A stretch of DNA of 12,655 nucleotides from Croceibacterium_A sp039927815 (GCA_039927815.1 JBDSUJ010000100.1:1-12655), one strand, 5' to 3'; positions 1 through 7,606 are shown, counted from the stretch's first letter. Translations and numbers: made by a program. Notes: generated from the sequence alone by a model not told the origin.

Positions 1-720
1 GATGCCGCCTACGCCGATTTCGTCGCACAATTGCGGACCCAGGGTGTCTCGGTGGTGGAACCCAGCGCTGTATTTGCCGGCGCCGATATGGCGAAGGTAA
101 AGGGTGACGCCGGCCCAGCCGACATCAACATTGCGCTCGAAAAAGGCAGCCGCGGTAAGGCCACCTTCTACAAACCGAGCGCCCTGCCGCGTCAGGTCAT
201 GCTGGCGGGCGATTTCACCGGCAGCGGTATGAGTAGCATAGGGCTCAACATGCAGGCGGGCATCAACAGCGGCGCGGTCGCGACATACGCTCGCTCGGCG
301 GCAGTTCCTGTAGTCGATGTCGTTTATCTGATCGACTTTTCTCAGCAGAAGCGCCCCGGAGCGTTCAGTTTCAGCGGGCTGCAGATCAATGCTAACTTGG
401 CGGTTGTGTCTGGTTTCTCGCACATGACGGTGATTGGGCCCAACGGCAAACAAAATACCGTCACAATCAACCAGCCGGTGTCGGTCGAGGGCGACTTCGT
501 CAACATGGCGGACTCGACTTCGGGTCTGAGCAAGGCGTCGCAGACAGCCGCGAATATCGCCGGCGGACTGGCGGCGGTTGCTGGCCTGGGCGGGCTACGG
601 TTCGGCAAGACCCGCAAGTTCGAGTTCACGGCCAAAACCGGCAATTATGAAACCGGGGCGGTCAAGGCAGCGAGCCTGGCGAACACGCAACTGGTCGGCC
701 AGCTCGCCGCTCAGCGGTGA
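1..720 (+). CDS. Unrecognised protein, C-terminal 239 residues (5' end outside window)
   Basis: The reading frame is open from the first base and ends at TGA (718-720), so the start lies upstream. I do not recognise the family. About 239 residues are visible. A mixed alpha/beta-looking region contains VVDVVYLIDFSQ (near residues 104-115) and a Gly/Asn-rich stretch. A short Gly/Ala/Leu-rich segment (IAGGLAAVAGLGGL, near 186-199) could be a weak membrane-associated or amphipathic helix. The visible part has no cysteine. The tail (RFGKTRKFEF and on) is basic then polar. It lies 93 bases upstream of the likely topA start on the same strand, and no clear terminator separates them. A cell-surface or envelope role is possible but only a guess. 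That the gene is real is supported by the long in-frame extension to the window edge and natural codon use. Confidence 0.7.
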   Translation, partial: DAAYADFVAQLRTQGVSVVEPSAVFAGADMAKVKGDAGPADINIALEKGSRGKATFYKPSALPRQVMLAGDFTGSGMSSIGLNMQAGINSGAVATYARSAAVPVVDVVYLIDFSQQKRPGAFSFSGLQINANLAVVSGFSHMTVIGPNGKQNTVTINQPVSVEGDFVNMADSTSGLSKASQTAANIAGGLAAVAGLGGLRFGKTRKFEFTAKTGNYETGAVKAASLANTQLVGQLAAQR

Positions 721-813
721 ACTGAGCTCTTGCATGGCGGGCCTTGACGAGGGCAACGCCCCGCTTCCACCCTCGTGCGTACGTATACGCGTAAGGGGCA
801 ACCGATCACCGCC

Positions 814-3354
814 ATGCAGCTAGTTATCGTCGAATCGCCTGCCAAGGCGAAGACCATCGAGAAGTATCTCGGCAAGGACTACAAGGTCCTCGCTTCCTAT
901 GGCCACGTCCGCGACCTGCCGCCGAAGGACGGCAGCGTGCGTCCGGACGAAGACTTCGCGATGGACTGGGAAACCTATCGCGACAAAGTGACCCGCGTGA
1001 AGGAAATCGCCGACGCGGCAAAAAAGGCCGACCGGCTCATCCTCGCAACCGACCCTGACCGCGAAGGCGAGGCAATAAGCTGGCATGTCCAGGAACTGCT
1101 CCGCGCCAAGAAGGCGCTGCCCAAGGAGGTCGAGCGGGTCACGTTCAACGCCATCACCAAGGACAATATCTTGGCTGCGTTCGCCGCGCCGCGCCAGCTC
1201 GACCAGGATCTGATTGATGCCTATCTCGCACGCCGGGCGCTCGACTATCTGTTCGGCTTCACGCTCAGCCCGGTGCTTTGGCGCAAGCTGCCCGGTGCCA
1301 AGAGCGCAGGCAGGGTGCAATCTGTCGCGCTGCGGCTGATCGTCGACCGCGAGCGCGAGATCGAGCGCTTCAAGGCACAGGAATACTGGTCGGTCATCGC
1401 GCGGCTGGAGCATGACGGGACCGAGTTTGAGGCCCGGCTGGTCAAGTATGACGGGCAAAGACTCGAGCGCCTGAGCATCGGCGAACAGGTCGTAGCGGAG
1501 GCTGCCAGGGGGGCGGTGGAAGCGGGGCGCTTCACGGTGGAGCAAGTCGACACCAAACCGCTCAAGCGCAACCCGGCACCGCCGTTCACAACCTCAACGC
1601 TGCAGCAGGAAGCGGCGCGCAAGCTCGGCTATTCCGCCAGCCACACCATGCGCCTGGCACAGAATCTGTATGAGGCGGGCGCGATTACCTACATGCGCAC
1701 CGACGGCGTGCAGATGGACCACAGCGCGATCAGCGCCGCGCGGCGGACGATCGCCGCGCGTTACAGCGGGCATTACATGCCCGAGCAGCCGCGCATCTAC
1801 CAGACAAAGGCCAAGAACGCCCAGGAGGCGCACGAGGCCATCCGGCCCACGGATTTCGACCGCAACCAGGTCGGATCTGGCGATGAAGCAAAGCTCTACG
1901 AATTGATCTGGAAACGCGCGCTGGCGAGCCAGATGGCGGCCGCGAGCCTGGAGCGCACCACTGTCAGCTTGCGCGAGCCGACCGGTCGCCACGAACTGCG
2001 CGCCACCGGTCAGGTCGTTCGCTTTCCCGGCTTCCTCGCGGTCTATGAAGAAGGCCGCGACCAGAAGGCCGACGACGAGGAAGGAGATGGTTTGCTCCCG
2101 GTCATGCGTCACGGTGACAGCCCGGCGAAGAAGGTAGTCGAAGCGAATCAACACTTCACTCAGCCGCTGCCGCGCTATTCCGAAGCGAGCTTGGTCAAGC
2201 GGCTCGAGGAACTCGGCATCGGGCGGCCGTCGACTTACGCTTCGACGATCCAGACACTTCGCGATCGTGCGTATGTGCGGATGGAGAAAAATCGTTTCTT
2301 TGCTGAGGATTCTGGCCATCTGTTGACGGCATTTCTCGAGCGGTTCTTCGACCGCTACGTGGCGTATGAATTCACTGCCGGAATGGAGGACGAACTCGAC
2401 GAAGTCTCGGGCGGTCGAGCCCAGTGGAAGGCCGTGCTCGAAGCTTTCTGGCGCGATTTCAAGCCCAAGAGCGATGAGGTGATGGAGTTCAAGCCATCAG
2501 AAGTGACCGAGGCGCTGGACCTGTTCCTTGACGACCACCTGTTTCCGCCCCGCGCCGACGGGTCCAACCCGCGCGCCTGCCCCAAGTGCGAGGCCGAGGG
2601 CCGGGCCGGTGGCCGGCTGGTGCTCAAGGGTGGCAAGTTCGGGGCTTTCATTGGCTGTGCAAACTACCCCGACTGCACCTTACGCCGGAAATTCGGCCAG
2701 CCCGATGGTGAAGACGGGGCCGAGGACGAGTCGATGGGACCCGATCCCGTGAGCGGCTTGCCCGTCCAGCGACGCACTGGCCGCTTCGGGCCTTACGTGC
2801 AACTGGGCGAAGGCAAGGAAGCGAAGCGGGCCTCCGTCCCAAAAGACCTCCCCGATTTCGACCTCGACTGGGCTCTGCGACTGCTGGCGCTTCCGCGCGA
2901 AGTTGGCCTCCACCCGGAAAGCGGATTGCCGATCACGGCGAGCATTGGGCGTTACGGCCCTTATCTGGCGCACGACGGCAAATACGCCAAGCTGGGGGGG
3001 ACACGCGACGTGTTCGAGACCGGCATGAACACCGCTGTCACCCTGCTCGCCGAAGCCGCCAATCGGGGCCCTGGCGCCGGTAGGGCCAAAGCTGAACCGA
3101 TCGCGTCGCTCGGCCTCCACCCAACCAGCGGGGGCGAGATCAACGTCATGCCCGGCCGCTACGGACCCTACGTCAGCGACGGTACGACCAATGCCACGCT
3201 GCCCAAGGACCTTAAACCCGAGGACGTCACGGCCGAACAGGCGATCACGCTGATCGACGCCCGCGCCGCGAAGGGGCCGCCCGCCAAAAAGAAGGGCGCG
3301 CGCAAAAAAGCTTTGGCCAAGAAAAAAGTGCCAGCCAAGAAGCTTGGGAAATGA
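814..3354 (+). CDS. topA: DNA topoisomerase I (type IA)
   Basis: This enzyme relaxes negatively supercoiled DNA by cutting and rejoining one strand. The 846-residue protein has the usual order. A Toprim domain opens it (MQLVIVESPAKAKTIEKYLG, then ATDPDREGEA with the acidic metal ligands). The core follows, with SAGRVQSVALRLIVDRE and the active-site tyrosine in GAITYMRTDG (Y293 from this start). One C4 zinc ribbon comes next (CPKC at 589-592, CANYPDC at 615-621). Then three copies of a G-R-F/Y-G-P-Y repeat (near 656, 712 and 781) and a Lys/Ala-rich tail likely to bind DNA. The single zinc ribbon plus repeats plus basic tail is usual for alphaproteobacteria. I chose ATG 814 because family proteins begin at MxLVIVESPAK; an in-frame GTG at 775 would add 13 unlikely residues. 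An AAGGGG stretch (793-798) is a distant, weak ribosome site. The stop overlaps the next gene (ATGA). Confidence 0.97.
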   Translation: MQLVIVESPAKAKTIEKYLGKDYKVLASYGHVRDLPPKDGSVRPDEDFAMDWETYRDKVTRVKEIADAAKKADRLILATDPDREGEAISWHVQELLRAKKALPKEVERVTFNAITKDNILAAFAAPRQLDQDLIDAYLARRALDYLFGFTLSPVLWRKLPGAKSAGRVQSVALRLIVDREREIERFKAQEYWSVIARLEHDGTEFEARLVKYDGQRLERLSIGEQVVAEAARGAVEAGRFTVEQVDTKPLKRNPAPPFTTSTLQQEAARKLGYSASHTMRLAQNLYEAGAITYMRTDGVQMDHSAISAARRTIAARYSGHYMPEQPRIYQTKAKNAQEAHEAIRPTDFDRNQVGSGDEAKLYELIWKRALASQMAAASLERTTVSLREPTGRHELRATGQVVRFPGFLAVYEEGRDQKADDEEGDGLLPVMRHGDSPAKKVVEANQHFTQPLPRYSEASLVKRLEELGIGRPSTYASTIQTLRDRAYVRMEKNRFFAEDSGHLLTAFLERFFDRYVAYEFTAGMEDELDEVSGGRAQWKAVLEAFWRDFKPKSDEVMEFKPSEVTEALDLFLDDHLFPPRADGSNPRACPKCEAEGRAGGRLVLKGGKFGAFIGCANYPDCTLRRKFGQPDGEDGAEDESMGPDPVSGLPVQRRTGRFGPYVQLGEGKEAKRASVPKDLPDFDLDWALRLLALPREVGLHPESGLPITASIGRYGPYLAHDGKYAKLGGTRDVFETGMNTAVTLLAEAANRGPGAGRAKAEPIASLGLHPTSGGEINVMPGRYGPYVSDGTTNATLPKDLKPEDVTAEQAITLIDARAAKGPPAKKKGARKKALAKKKVPAKKLGK

Positions 3355-3530
3355 GCGAGCGGTTTGAACGGCACAAGCAACCCTGGCGCTCGGACGAACT
3401 CGCCAAGCTCAAGACGCTGGCGGACAAGGGCAAGGGGCTGAAGGAAATAGCCAAGGCGCTTGGCCGCACCGAGGAATCGACCAAGGAGCGCGCCAAGATC
3501 GACGGCATCGGCATCGCCAAGAAACACTAG
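3351..3530 (+). CDS. Small helix-turn-helix (SANT/Myb-like) protein, translationally coupled to topA
   Basis: A 59-residue basic protein starts at ATG 3351, which overlaps the topA stop as ATGA, and ends at TAG 3530. It reads MSERFERHKQPWRSDELAKL, then a Gly/Lys linker, then LKEIAKALGRTEEST and a basic end. W12, the helix after it, and the pattern L-x-E-I-A-x-x-L-G-R-T-x-x-S-x-x-x-R-A match small SANT/Myb or sigma-like helix-turn-helix folds, in which the last helix reads DNA. Function is unknown. A nucleoid or regulatory DNA-binding role is an inference from composition and from the coupling to topA. There is no strong ribosome site of its own (GGGAA just upstream), which fits re-initiation by ribosomes finishing topA. 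It is shorter than many gene finders accept, so it may be missing from annotations of related genomes. Confidence 0.75.
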   Translation: MSERFERHKQPWRSDELAKLKTLADKGKGLKEIAKALGRTEESTKERAKIDGIGIAKKH

Positions 3531-3577
3531 TGCTGTCGTTAACGGTCGGGGTTGAATCCGCTCCGATCGGCGGTCAC

Positions 3578-5026
3578 ATGACGGACATGCTGCAACCAGA
3601 AACTATTGCGCCGGATGGACCGGCCAATGTCCCAATGCAGGCGCGGAATCTGCACGACGGCCTTCCGTCGCCGCGCCGGGGATGGGCGATTGTCGCTATT
3701 AGCTTTGGCACCGCACTCGTCGTGATCGATGGCGCCATTCCCAATGTCGCTCTGCCGACCATCGCCCGCGACCTTGGCGTAAGCAACGCGGCGGTAACGA
3801 ACGTCGTCGCTGTCTACCAATTGGTGCTGGTCATGGTGCTGATGCCGTTTGCCAGCGTGGGCGAACGCGTCGGGTACCGCCGCATGTATCAGGCCGGCCA
3901 AGTCGTTTTCATGTTAGCCTCCGCGCTATGCCTGCTGCCCTTGAACTTCGCAGGCTTGCTGGCCCTGCGTGGTCTACAGGCCATTGGCGCGGGCATGGCG
4001 CTGAGCGTGTCGGCGGCCATGCTGCGGCAGATATATCCAGCCACCCGGCTGGGCACCGGCATGGGCATAAACAGCGTGATCGTTGCTTCGTCCTCGGCGC
4101 TCGCGCCAACCGCGGGCGGCTACATTGTCGGCCACGCGCCCTGGCAATGGGTGTTCATCGCCGCAGCGCCGCTCGCGCTGATCTCGCTGCTGCTGGGCCG
4201 CACGCTGCCCGATCCGCAACGGCGCGCATTGCCGTCGGAATGGCTTAGTGGGCTGTGGAGCGCGGGCACCATGCTGCTGGTGATCGGCGGCATCCAAGTG
4301 GCGACGCATCAGAATTGGTCCCTCGGGATTGCGCTGACGGCGTTCGGGGTTCTCTCAATGGGTTTGCTTGTTCGCCGCGAGCTTGGCCGGGCGGCACCTG
4401 TGGTGCCGGTCGATTTGCTCGCGATGCCGGTGGTCGGGCTGTCAGCGTTAGGGGCGATGGCGTGCTTCATCGCGGCGGGTTCGTTGATGTTATCACTCCC
4501 GTTCCGACTTCAGGAGGCGATGCACTTTTCGCCCCAGAAGGCCGGGTTGCTGTTGTTGCCATTCCCGCTAACGATGCTGGTGGTGGCACCACTGGCCGGT
4601 TGGTTGAGCGATCGGATTGCCCCGACCAAGCTGGGCGTAGCCGGGATGGCCATCGCGATCGGCGGGCTCCTGCTGCTGGCTTTCTTGCCGACCACCGCCG
4701 GAGAAGTGGCGATCGCCTGGCGCCTCAGCCTCACGGCACTCGGGTTCGGTCTGTTCTTTGCGCCCAACTCGCGCTTGATCATTGGCCAGGCCCCGCGCGA
4801 AAGAGCGGCGGCGGCGGGTGGGCTGCTGTCAACCTCGCGCCTGCTTGGCCAGACGATGGCGGCGGTTGTGGTCGGGATCTTGCTGGCGAGCGGGGCCGGT
4901 ATCGGACCTACCCCGCTGTTCGTGAGCTGCGCGCTAGCTGTCGTGGCCGCGCTGTGCAGTCTGGCCCGTTATCGCAGCGTGACGCAGGCGGGCGCGACGC
5001 TGGCGTCGCTGAAACAGCCGACCTAG
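3578..5026 (+). CDS. MFS transporter, DHA2-like (14 membrane segments) drug/solute exporter
   Basis: This is an inner-membrane, probably proton-driven exporter of the major facilitator superfamily. From ATG 3578 it has 482 residues and about 14 hydrophobic segments, the count typical of the EmrB/QacA (DHA2) group. The first segment holds VVIDGAIPNVALPTI, a variant of the DHA2 motif D1 (Asp and NVALP kept). The loop after helix 2 has GERVGYRRMYQAG, the superfamily motif A region. Helix 5 has ALAPTAGGYI, an antiporter motif C-like segment. Substrate cannot be read from sequence. Start choice is uncertain: GTG 3530 overlaps the stop of the preceding small gene by one base (TAGTG) and would add 16 residues, while ATG 3578 and ATG 3587 lie closer to the cytoplasmic N-terminus normal for the family. 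None has a strong ribosome site. It is probably co-transcribed with topA and the small HTH gene. Its TAG shares CTAG with the era stop. Confidence 0.9.
   Translation: MTDMLQPETIAPDGPANVPMQARNLHDGLPSPRRGWAIVAISFGTALVVIDGAIPNVALPTIARDLGVSNAAVTNVVAVYQLVLVMVLMPFASVGERVGYRRMYQAGQVVFMLASALCLLPLNFAGLLALRGLQAIGAGMALSVSAAMLRQIYPATRLGTGMGINSVIVASSSALAPTAGGYIVGHAPWQWVFIAAAPLALISLLLGRTLPDPQRRALPSEWLSGLWSAGTMLLVIGGIQVATHQNWSLGIALTAFGVLSMGLLVRRELGRAAPVVPVDLLAMPVVGLSALGAMACFIAAGSLMLSLPFRLQEAMHFSPQKAGLLLLPFPLTMLVVAPLAGWLSDRIAPTKLGVAGMAIAIGGLLLLAFLPTTAGEVAIAWRLSLTALGFGLFFAPNSRLIIGQAPRERAAAAGGLLSTSRLLGQTMAAVVVGILLASGAGIGPTPLFVSCALAVVAALCSLARYRSVTQAGATLASLKQPT
5023..5026. other. CTAG shared as stop codon by convergent genes
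   Basis: The palindrome CTAG holds TAG on the + strand (5024-5026, end of the exporter gene) and TAG on the - strand (5025-5023, end of era). The two coding regions therefore overlap by four bases, and no non-coding DNA is left between them for a conventional terminator. Confidence 0.95.
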
Positions 5027-5913
5027 CGCACCCAGTCGAGCCCCATTTCCTCATAGATTTCGCGGCTTTCGGACCAGTTCTCATCCACTTTGACGTGGAG
5101 GTAAAGATGGACCGGCACGCCCAGGATGGTGCTCAATTCCTTACGGGCTTCCTCGCCGATGGCCTTAATCCGGCTGCCGCGCTTCCCGAGTACGATCGGT
5201 TTCTGACTCGACCGGCCGATGACAACCTGCTGATGAATTTCAACGCTGCCATCGGGCCGCTGTTCGTAGCTTTCGGGACGCACCGCGCTGTCGTAGGGTA
5301 GCTCTTCGTGGAGCTGGCGGTAGAGCTGTTCGCGCGTGACTTCGGCGGCGAGCAGGCGCTCGCTGGCGTCGCTCACCTGGTCGGCGGGATAATGCCACGG
5401 TCCTTCGGGCATCAGCTGGGCCAGGTGGCTTTTGAGTTCGGGGACGCCGTCACCGGTCAGTGCGGATACGAAAAACACTTCGGTGAAAACCACCTTGCCG
5501 GTCAAGTCTTGGGCCAGGGCCAGCAGCGGTTCCTTGGCGCTAGCGTCGACTTTGTTGAGCACCAACAGTCTACGCTCGGGACGATCCTTGATCCCTTCGA
5601 GCAGCGGCTCGAGCTCATGGCGGCGCTGCTTGATGGGATCGACCATCAACACGATCGCATCGGCCGCGTTCGCTCCTTCCCAGGCCGCGCTGACCATCGC
5701 CCGATCAAGCCGGCGCTTTGGGGCGAAGATGCCTGGTGTGTCGGCAAGGATGATCTGGGTGTCTTGTTCCAGCGCGATCCCGAGCAGACGCGCCCGAGTC
5801 GTCTGGGCCTTGGCACTGGTGATCGCGACCTTCTGTCCAACCAGCTGATTGACCAAGGTCGACTTACCGGCATTGGGCGCGCCGATCACTGCCACGACTC
5901 CGCAGCGGGTCAT
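5023..5913 (-). CDS. era: GTPase Era
   Basis: Era is an essential GTP-binding protein that binds 16S rRNA near its 3' end and helps 30S subunit maturation, at the inner face of the membrane and in the cytoplasm. The protein is 296 residues, normal for the family. Visible GTPase motifs are G1 GAPNAGKS (11-18), G2 around AQTTR (36-40), G3 DTPG (58-61), G4 NKVD (120-123) and G5 SALTGDG. The C-terminal KH RNA-binding domain has KPIVLGKRGSRIKAIG with the GxxG loop, then a conserved end (KVDENW and on). ATG 5913 overlaps the rnc stop as ATGA, so translation is probably coupled to RNase III. It is the last gene of lepB-rnc-era. The conserved pairing of rnc and era fits their joint work on rRNA. Confidence 0.98.
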   Translation of the reverse strand: MTRCGVVAVIGAPNAGKSTLVNQLVGQKVAITSAKAQTTRARLLGIALEQDTQIILADTPGIFAPKRRLDRAMVSAAWEGANAADAIVLMVDPIKQRRHELEPLLEGIKDRPERRLLVLNKVDASAKEPLLALAQDLTGKVVFTEVFFVSALTGDGVPELKSHLAQLMPEGPWHYPADQVSDASERLLAAEVTREQLYRQLHEELPYDSAVRPESYEQRPDGSVEIHQQVVIGRSSQKPIVLGKRGSRIKAIGEEARKELSTILGVPVHLYLHVKVDENWSESREIYEEMGLDWVR

Positions 5914-6578
5914 CCGAACGTTTCCATGAACAGCCGCGCGGCCGCGGTTTCAGCGTCTTGCTTGCTCGGGCCCTCGCCTTCGATCTGGCCGACGTTATGA
6001 ACGCTGACCCGGACCGTGAAATGAGCCGCGTGATCGGGCCCGCTGCGTCGGGTCACCTGATATTCGGGGGGCTTGCGCTGGTTGCCCGCGGCCCATTCCT
6101 GCAGTGCGCTCTTGGGATGCTTGGAACTGCCCGCGCCGGCCAGCACCGGCTGCCACAGGCGGTGGACCACGTCGCGCGTGGCCTCGAACCCGCTGGTCAG
6201 AAAACTCGCGCCCAGCAGCGCTTCCATGATGTCGCCGAGCACGTTGTCGCTGTCGTGCGCGCCGTCGTCGCGCGCCTGCTTGCCAAGCCTGACGTGGTCA
6301 GACAACACGATCTCGCGCGCCACCGAGGCGCACATCTGGCGGCTGACGAGGGCGTTGAGGCGCTGCGCCAGCTCGCCTTCGGCACCGGCATTGCCCCGGT
6401 AAAGCCAATCGGCGATCGACAGCCCGAGGACCCGGTCGCCGAGAAATTCGAGCCGCTCATAGTTACGCGCATCGCCGGTGCTGCCATGGGTCAGCGCCTC
6501 CATCCATAGGTCTTCATCAGTCGCGACGAAGCCATTATTTGTCAGCCAGCTGCGGGTGGTTCCTGACAAACCGTTCAA
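5910..6578 (-). CDS. rnc: Ribonuclease III
   Basis: RNase III is a double-strand-specific endonuclease that processes rRNA precursors and some mRNAs. The endonuclease domain carries the family signature NYERLEFLGDRVL. The acidic metal-binding residues, numbered from the chosen start, are E41, E44, D48, D116 and E119 (the last two in LGDIMEALLGA). A double-stranded RNA-binding domain follows, from about PKSALQEWA (residue 155) to the end. I chose TTG 6578 because it overlaps the lepB stop as TTGA, mirrors the ATGA overlap with era, and gives 222 residues with about 30 residues before the ALTHGS motif, as in E. coli RNase III (226). The longer alternative from GTG 6626 (238 residues) would overlap lepB by 52 bases. 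Neither start has a convincing ribosome site, so coupling to lepB translation is likely. Confidence 0.96.
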   Translation of the reverse strand: MNGLSGTTRSWLTNNGFVATDEDLWMEALTHGSTGDARNYERLEFLGDRVLGLSIADWLYRGNAGAEGELAQRLNALVSRQMCASVAREIVLSDHVRLGKQARDDGAHDSDNVLGDIMEALLGASFLTSGFEATRDVVHRLWQPVLAGAGSSKHPKSALQEWAAGNQRKPPEYQVTRRSGPDHAAHFTVRVSVHNVGQIEGEGPSKQDAETAAARLFMETFG

Positions 6579-7420
6579 ATCGAATGCCCGATCCGGCTCC
6601 AGCGCGCGGCGCTGAACCAGGTCCACGGCTTGAGCCAGCTCGCGGTGCCGTCGGTCGAGAAAAACATGAAGCTGGCGCGACCGGCCAGATTGGCGACCGG
6701 CACCAAGCCCACTCCCTGGCCGGATACGGCCGGGAAGCGGCTGTCGAGGGAATTGTCGCGGTTATCGCCCATTACGAATACGCGCCCGTCCGGCACGGTA
6801 ATCGGCGCGAAGCTGTCCTGCGGAGTCACTCCGAGGTCGAGCACGTCGTAATTCACGCCGCCGGGCAGCGTTTCGTGGAATCGTGGGTAGCGGCAGACGA
6901 ATGTGCCGTCGGACTCGCGTTCGGTGAACTCCACCCGAGTGCACCCTTCGCTTGGACGGATTGGAAGCACGAAATCGGCGGTCCTGCGCTTGTCGATCGG
7001 AGACCCGTTGAGCACCACTTGCCCGGCCACCACCTCAATCCGGTCACCTGGCAGGCCGATCACGCGCTTGACGTAATCGACCCGGTCAACCGGATGCTTG
7101 AAGATCACCACGTCGCCGCGCGCCGGCAAGTGACTGAACAATCGTCCCCCGCCGCCCAGCTGCAGGTCGAGCGGCAGCGAGGCGCGCGAGAAGCCATAAG
7201 GCCATTTGGCGGCGAACAGGTAATCGCCTTCCAGCAGGCGCGGCATCATCGATTCGCTGGGGATCATGAAGCTGGTGAAGAGGAGAGTGCGGAACACCAG
7301 CACCGCGATCACCAGTTTCACCAGGAACCACGCGAAGCTGCCTTCGTCCTTCTTCGCCGGAACCTCAGCGGGCAGCTGACCCGCAGGTGTCGCGGCGTTA
7401 GCGGGGACCGTTTCACTCAT
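6575..7420 (-). CDS. lepB: Signal peptidase I
   Basis: LepB is a membrane serine protease that removes signal peptides from proteins exported by Sec and Tat. The protein has 281 residues from ATG 7420. A short Ala/Pro-rich cytoplasmic N-terminus is followed by one membrane helix (about 29-50, FAWFLVKLVIAVLVFRTLLF). The catalytic serine box is MIPSESMMPRL, with nucleophile S57. The lysine box is DYVKRVIGLPGDRI, with general base K118. The conserved GDNRDNSLDSR box comes later. A loop between the catalytic boxes and GDNRDNS contains two cysteines (EGCTR and FVCRY) that could form a periplasmic disulfide. The open frame extends 44 residues upstream to 7552, but that segment is Arg/Cys/His-rich and unlike the family. 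A GGGG stretch precedes ATG 7420. It is first gene of lepB-rnc-era. Its substrates may include the exported proteins encoded at 9200-10802. Confidence 0.97.
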   Translation of the reverse strand: MSETVPANAATPAGQLPAEVPAKKDEGSFAWFLVKLVIAVLVFRTLLFTSFMIPSESMMPRLLEGDYLFAAKWPYGFSRASLPLDLQLGGGGRLFSHLPARGDVVIFKHPVDRVDYVKRVIGLPGDRIEVVAGQVVLNGSPIDKRRTADFVLPIRPSEGCTRVEFTERESDGTFVCRYPRFHETLPGGVNYDVLDLGVTPQDSFAPITVPDGRVFVMGDNRDNSLDSRFPAVSGQGVGLVPVANLAGRASFMFFSTDGTASWLKPWTWFSAARWSRIGHSI

Positions 7421-7445
7421 CGCGCAGACCCCACATAAGCGGTGA

Positions 7446-7462
7446 TGTGACACGTGTGACAC
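7446..7462. repeat. Tandem direct repeat TGTGACAC, possible operator
   Basis: TGTGACAC occurs at 7446-7453 and again at 7455-7462, a 9-base period. The junction forms the 8-base palindrome ACACGTGT (7450-7457). It lies 26 bases upstream of the lepB start and on the promoter side of pgi. It could be a protein-binding site, but the regulator is unknown and chance is not excluded. Confidence 0.3.
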
Positions 7463-7588
7463 TGTCCACGGAACACGTTGACACCCTGCCGCGACGACAC
7501 GGAAACATGGCTTTCGCGCACGCCGTTCTCCGCCGATATTTGCCGTTTTCAATCATCCCGCGAACGCCTAGCTCGCCTGCGGGCATGT

Positions 7589-7600
7589 AGGAAAGGGGAA
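7589..7600 (+). promoter_or_regulatory. Purine-rich ribosome binding site for pgi
   Basis: AGGAAAGGGGAA ends six bases before the TTG at 7607. The AAGGGG part lies about eight bases from it. No other possible start of pgi, including the upstream in-frame TTG at 7478, has a comparable site, so this decides the start. Confidence 0.7.
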
Positions 7601-7606
7601 AGCGGG

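Larger units (their letters stand above)
7421..7606. promoter_or_regulatory. Divergent intergenic region between lepB and pgi
   Basis: This 186-base stretch separates the divergent starts of lepB and pgi and must hold both promoters unless pgi is served from elsewhere. A perfect -35-like TTGACA lies at 7478-7483 on the + strand, but no good -10 box follows at 16-18 bases, so I do not call a promoter exactly. On the lepB side there is a direct repeat (see the separate entry). The four GACAC pentamers at 7449, 7458, 7480 and 7496 are a notable local enrichment. No protein-coding signal is credible here. Confidence 0.5.

Noticed and set aside
776..793. Overlapping palindromes CGTATACG and TACGCGTA before topA
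   Set aside because: Short, overlapping, and without a promoter-like or T-run context; TATACG could be a weak -10 box but no -35 box lies at the right distance.
775..813. Longer topA start at GTG 775
   Set aside because: It adds 13 residues before the universal MxLVIVESPAK start of type IA topoisomerase I and has no ribosome site.
4255..5301. Open frame on the + strand across the exporter end and era (348 codons)
   Set aside because: It overlaps two well-supported genes in other frames and its translation is Arg/Gly-rich without motifs.
6539..7438. Open frame on the + strand opposite lepB (299 codons)
   Set aside because: Antisense to a gene with all catalytic motifs intact; no domain seen.
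7421..7552. 44-residue N-terminal extension of lepB
   Set aside because: The segment is rich in Arg, Cys and His, is unlike signal peptidase I, and covers the divergent promoter region; ATG 7420 gives a normal protein.
7478..7606. 43-residue N-terminal extension of pgi from TTG 7478
   Set aside because: No ribosome site, composition unlike Pgi, and TTG 7607 has a strong purine-rich site at the right distance.
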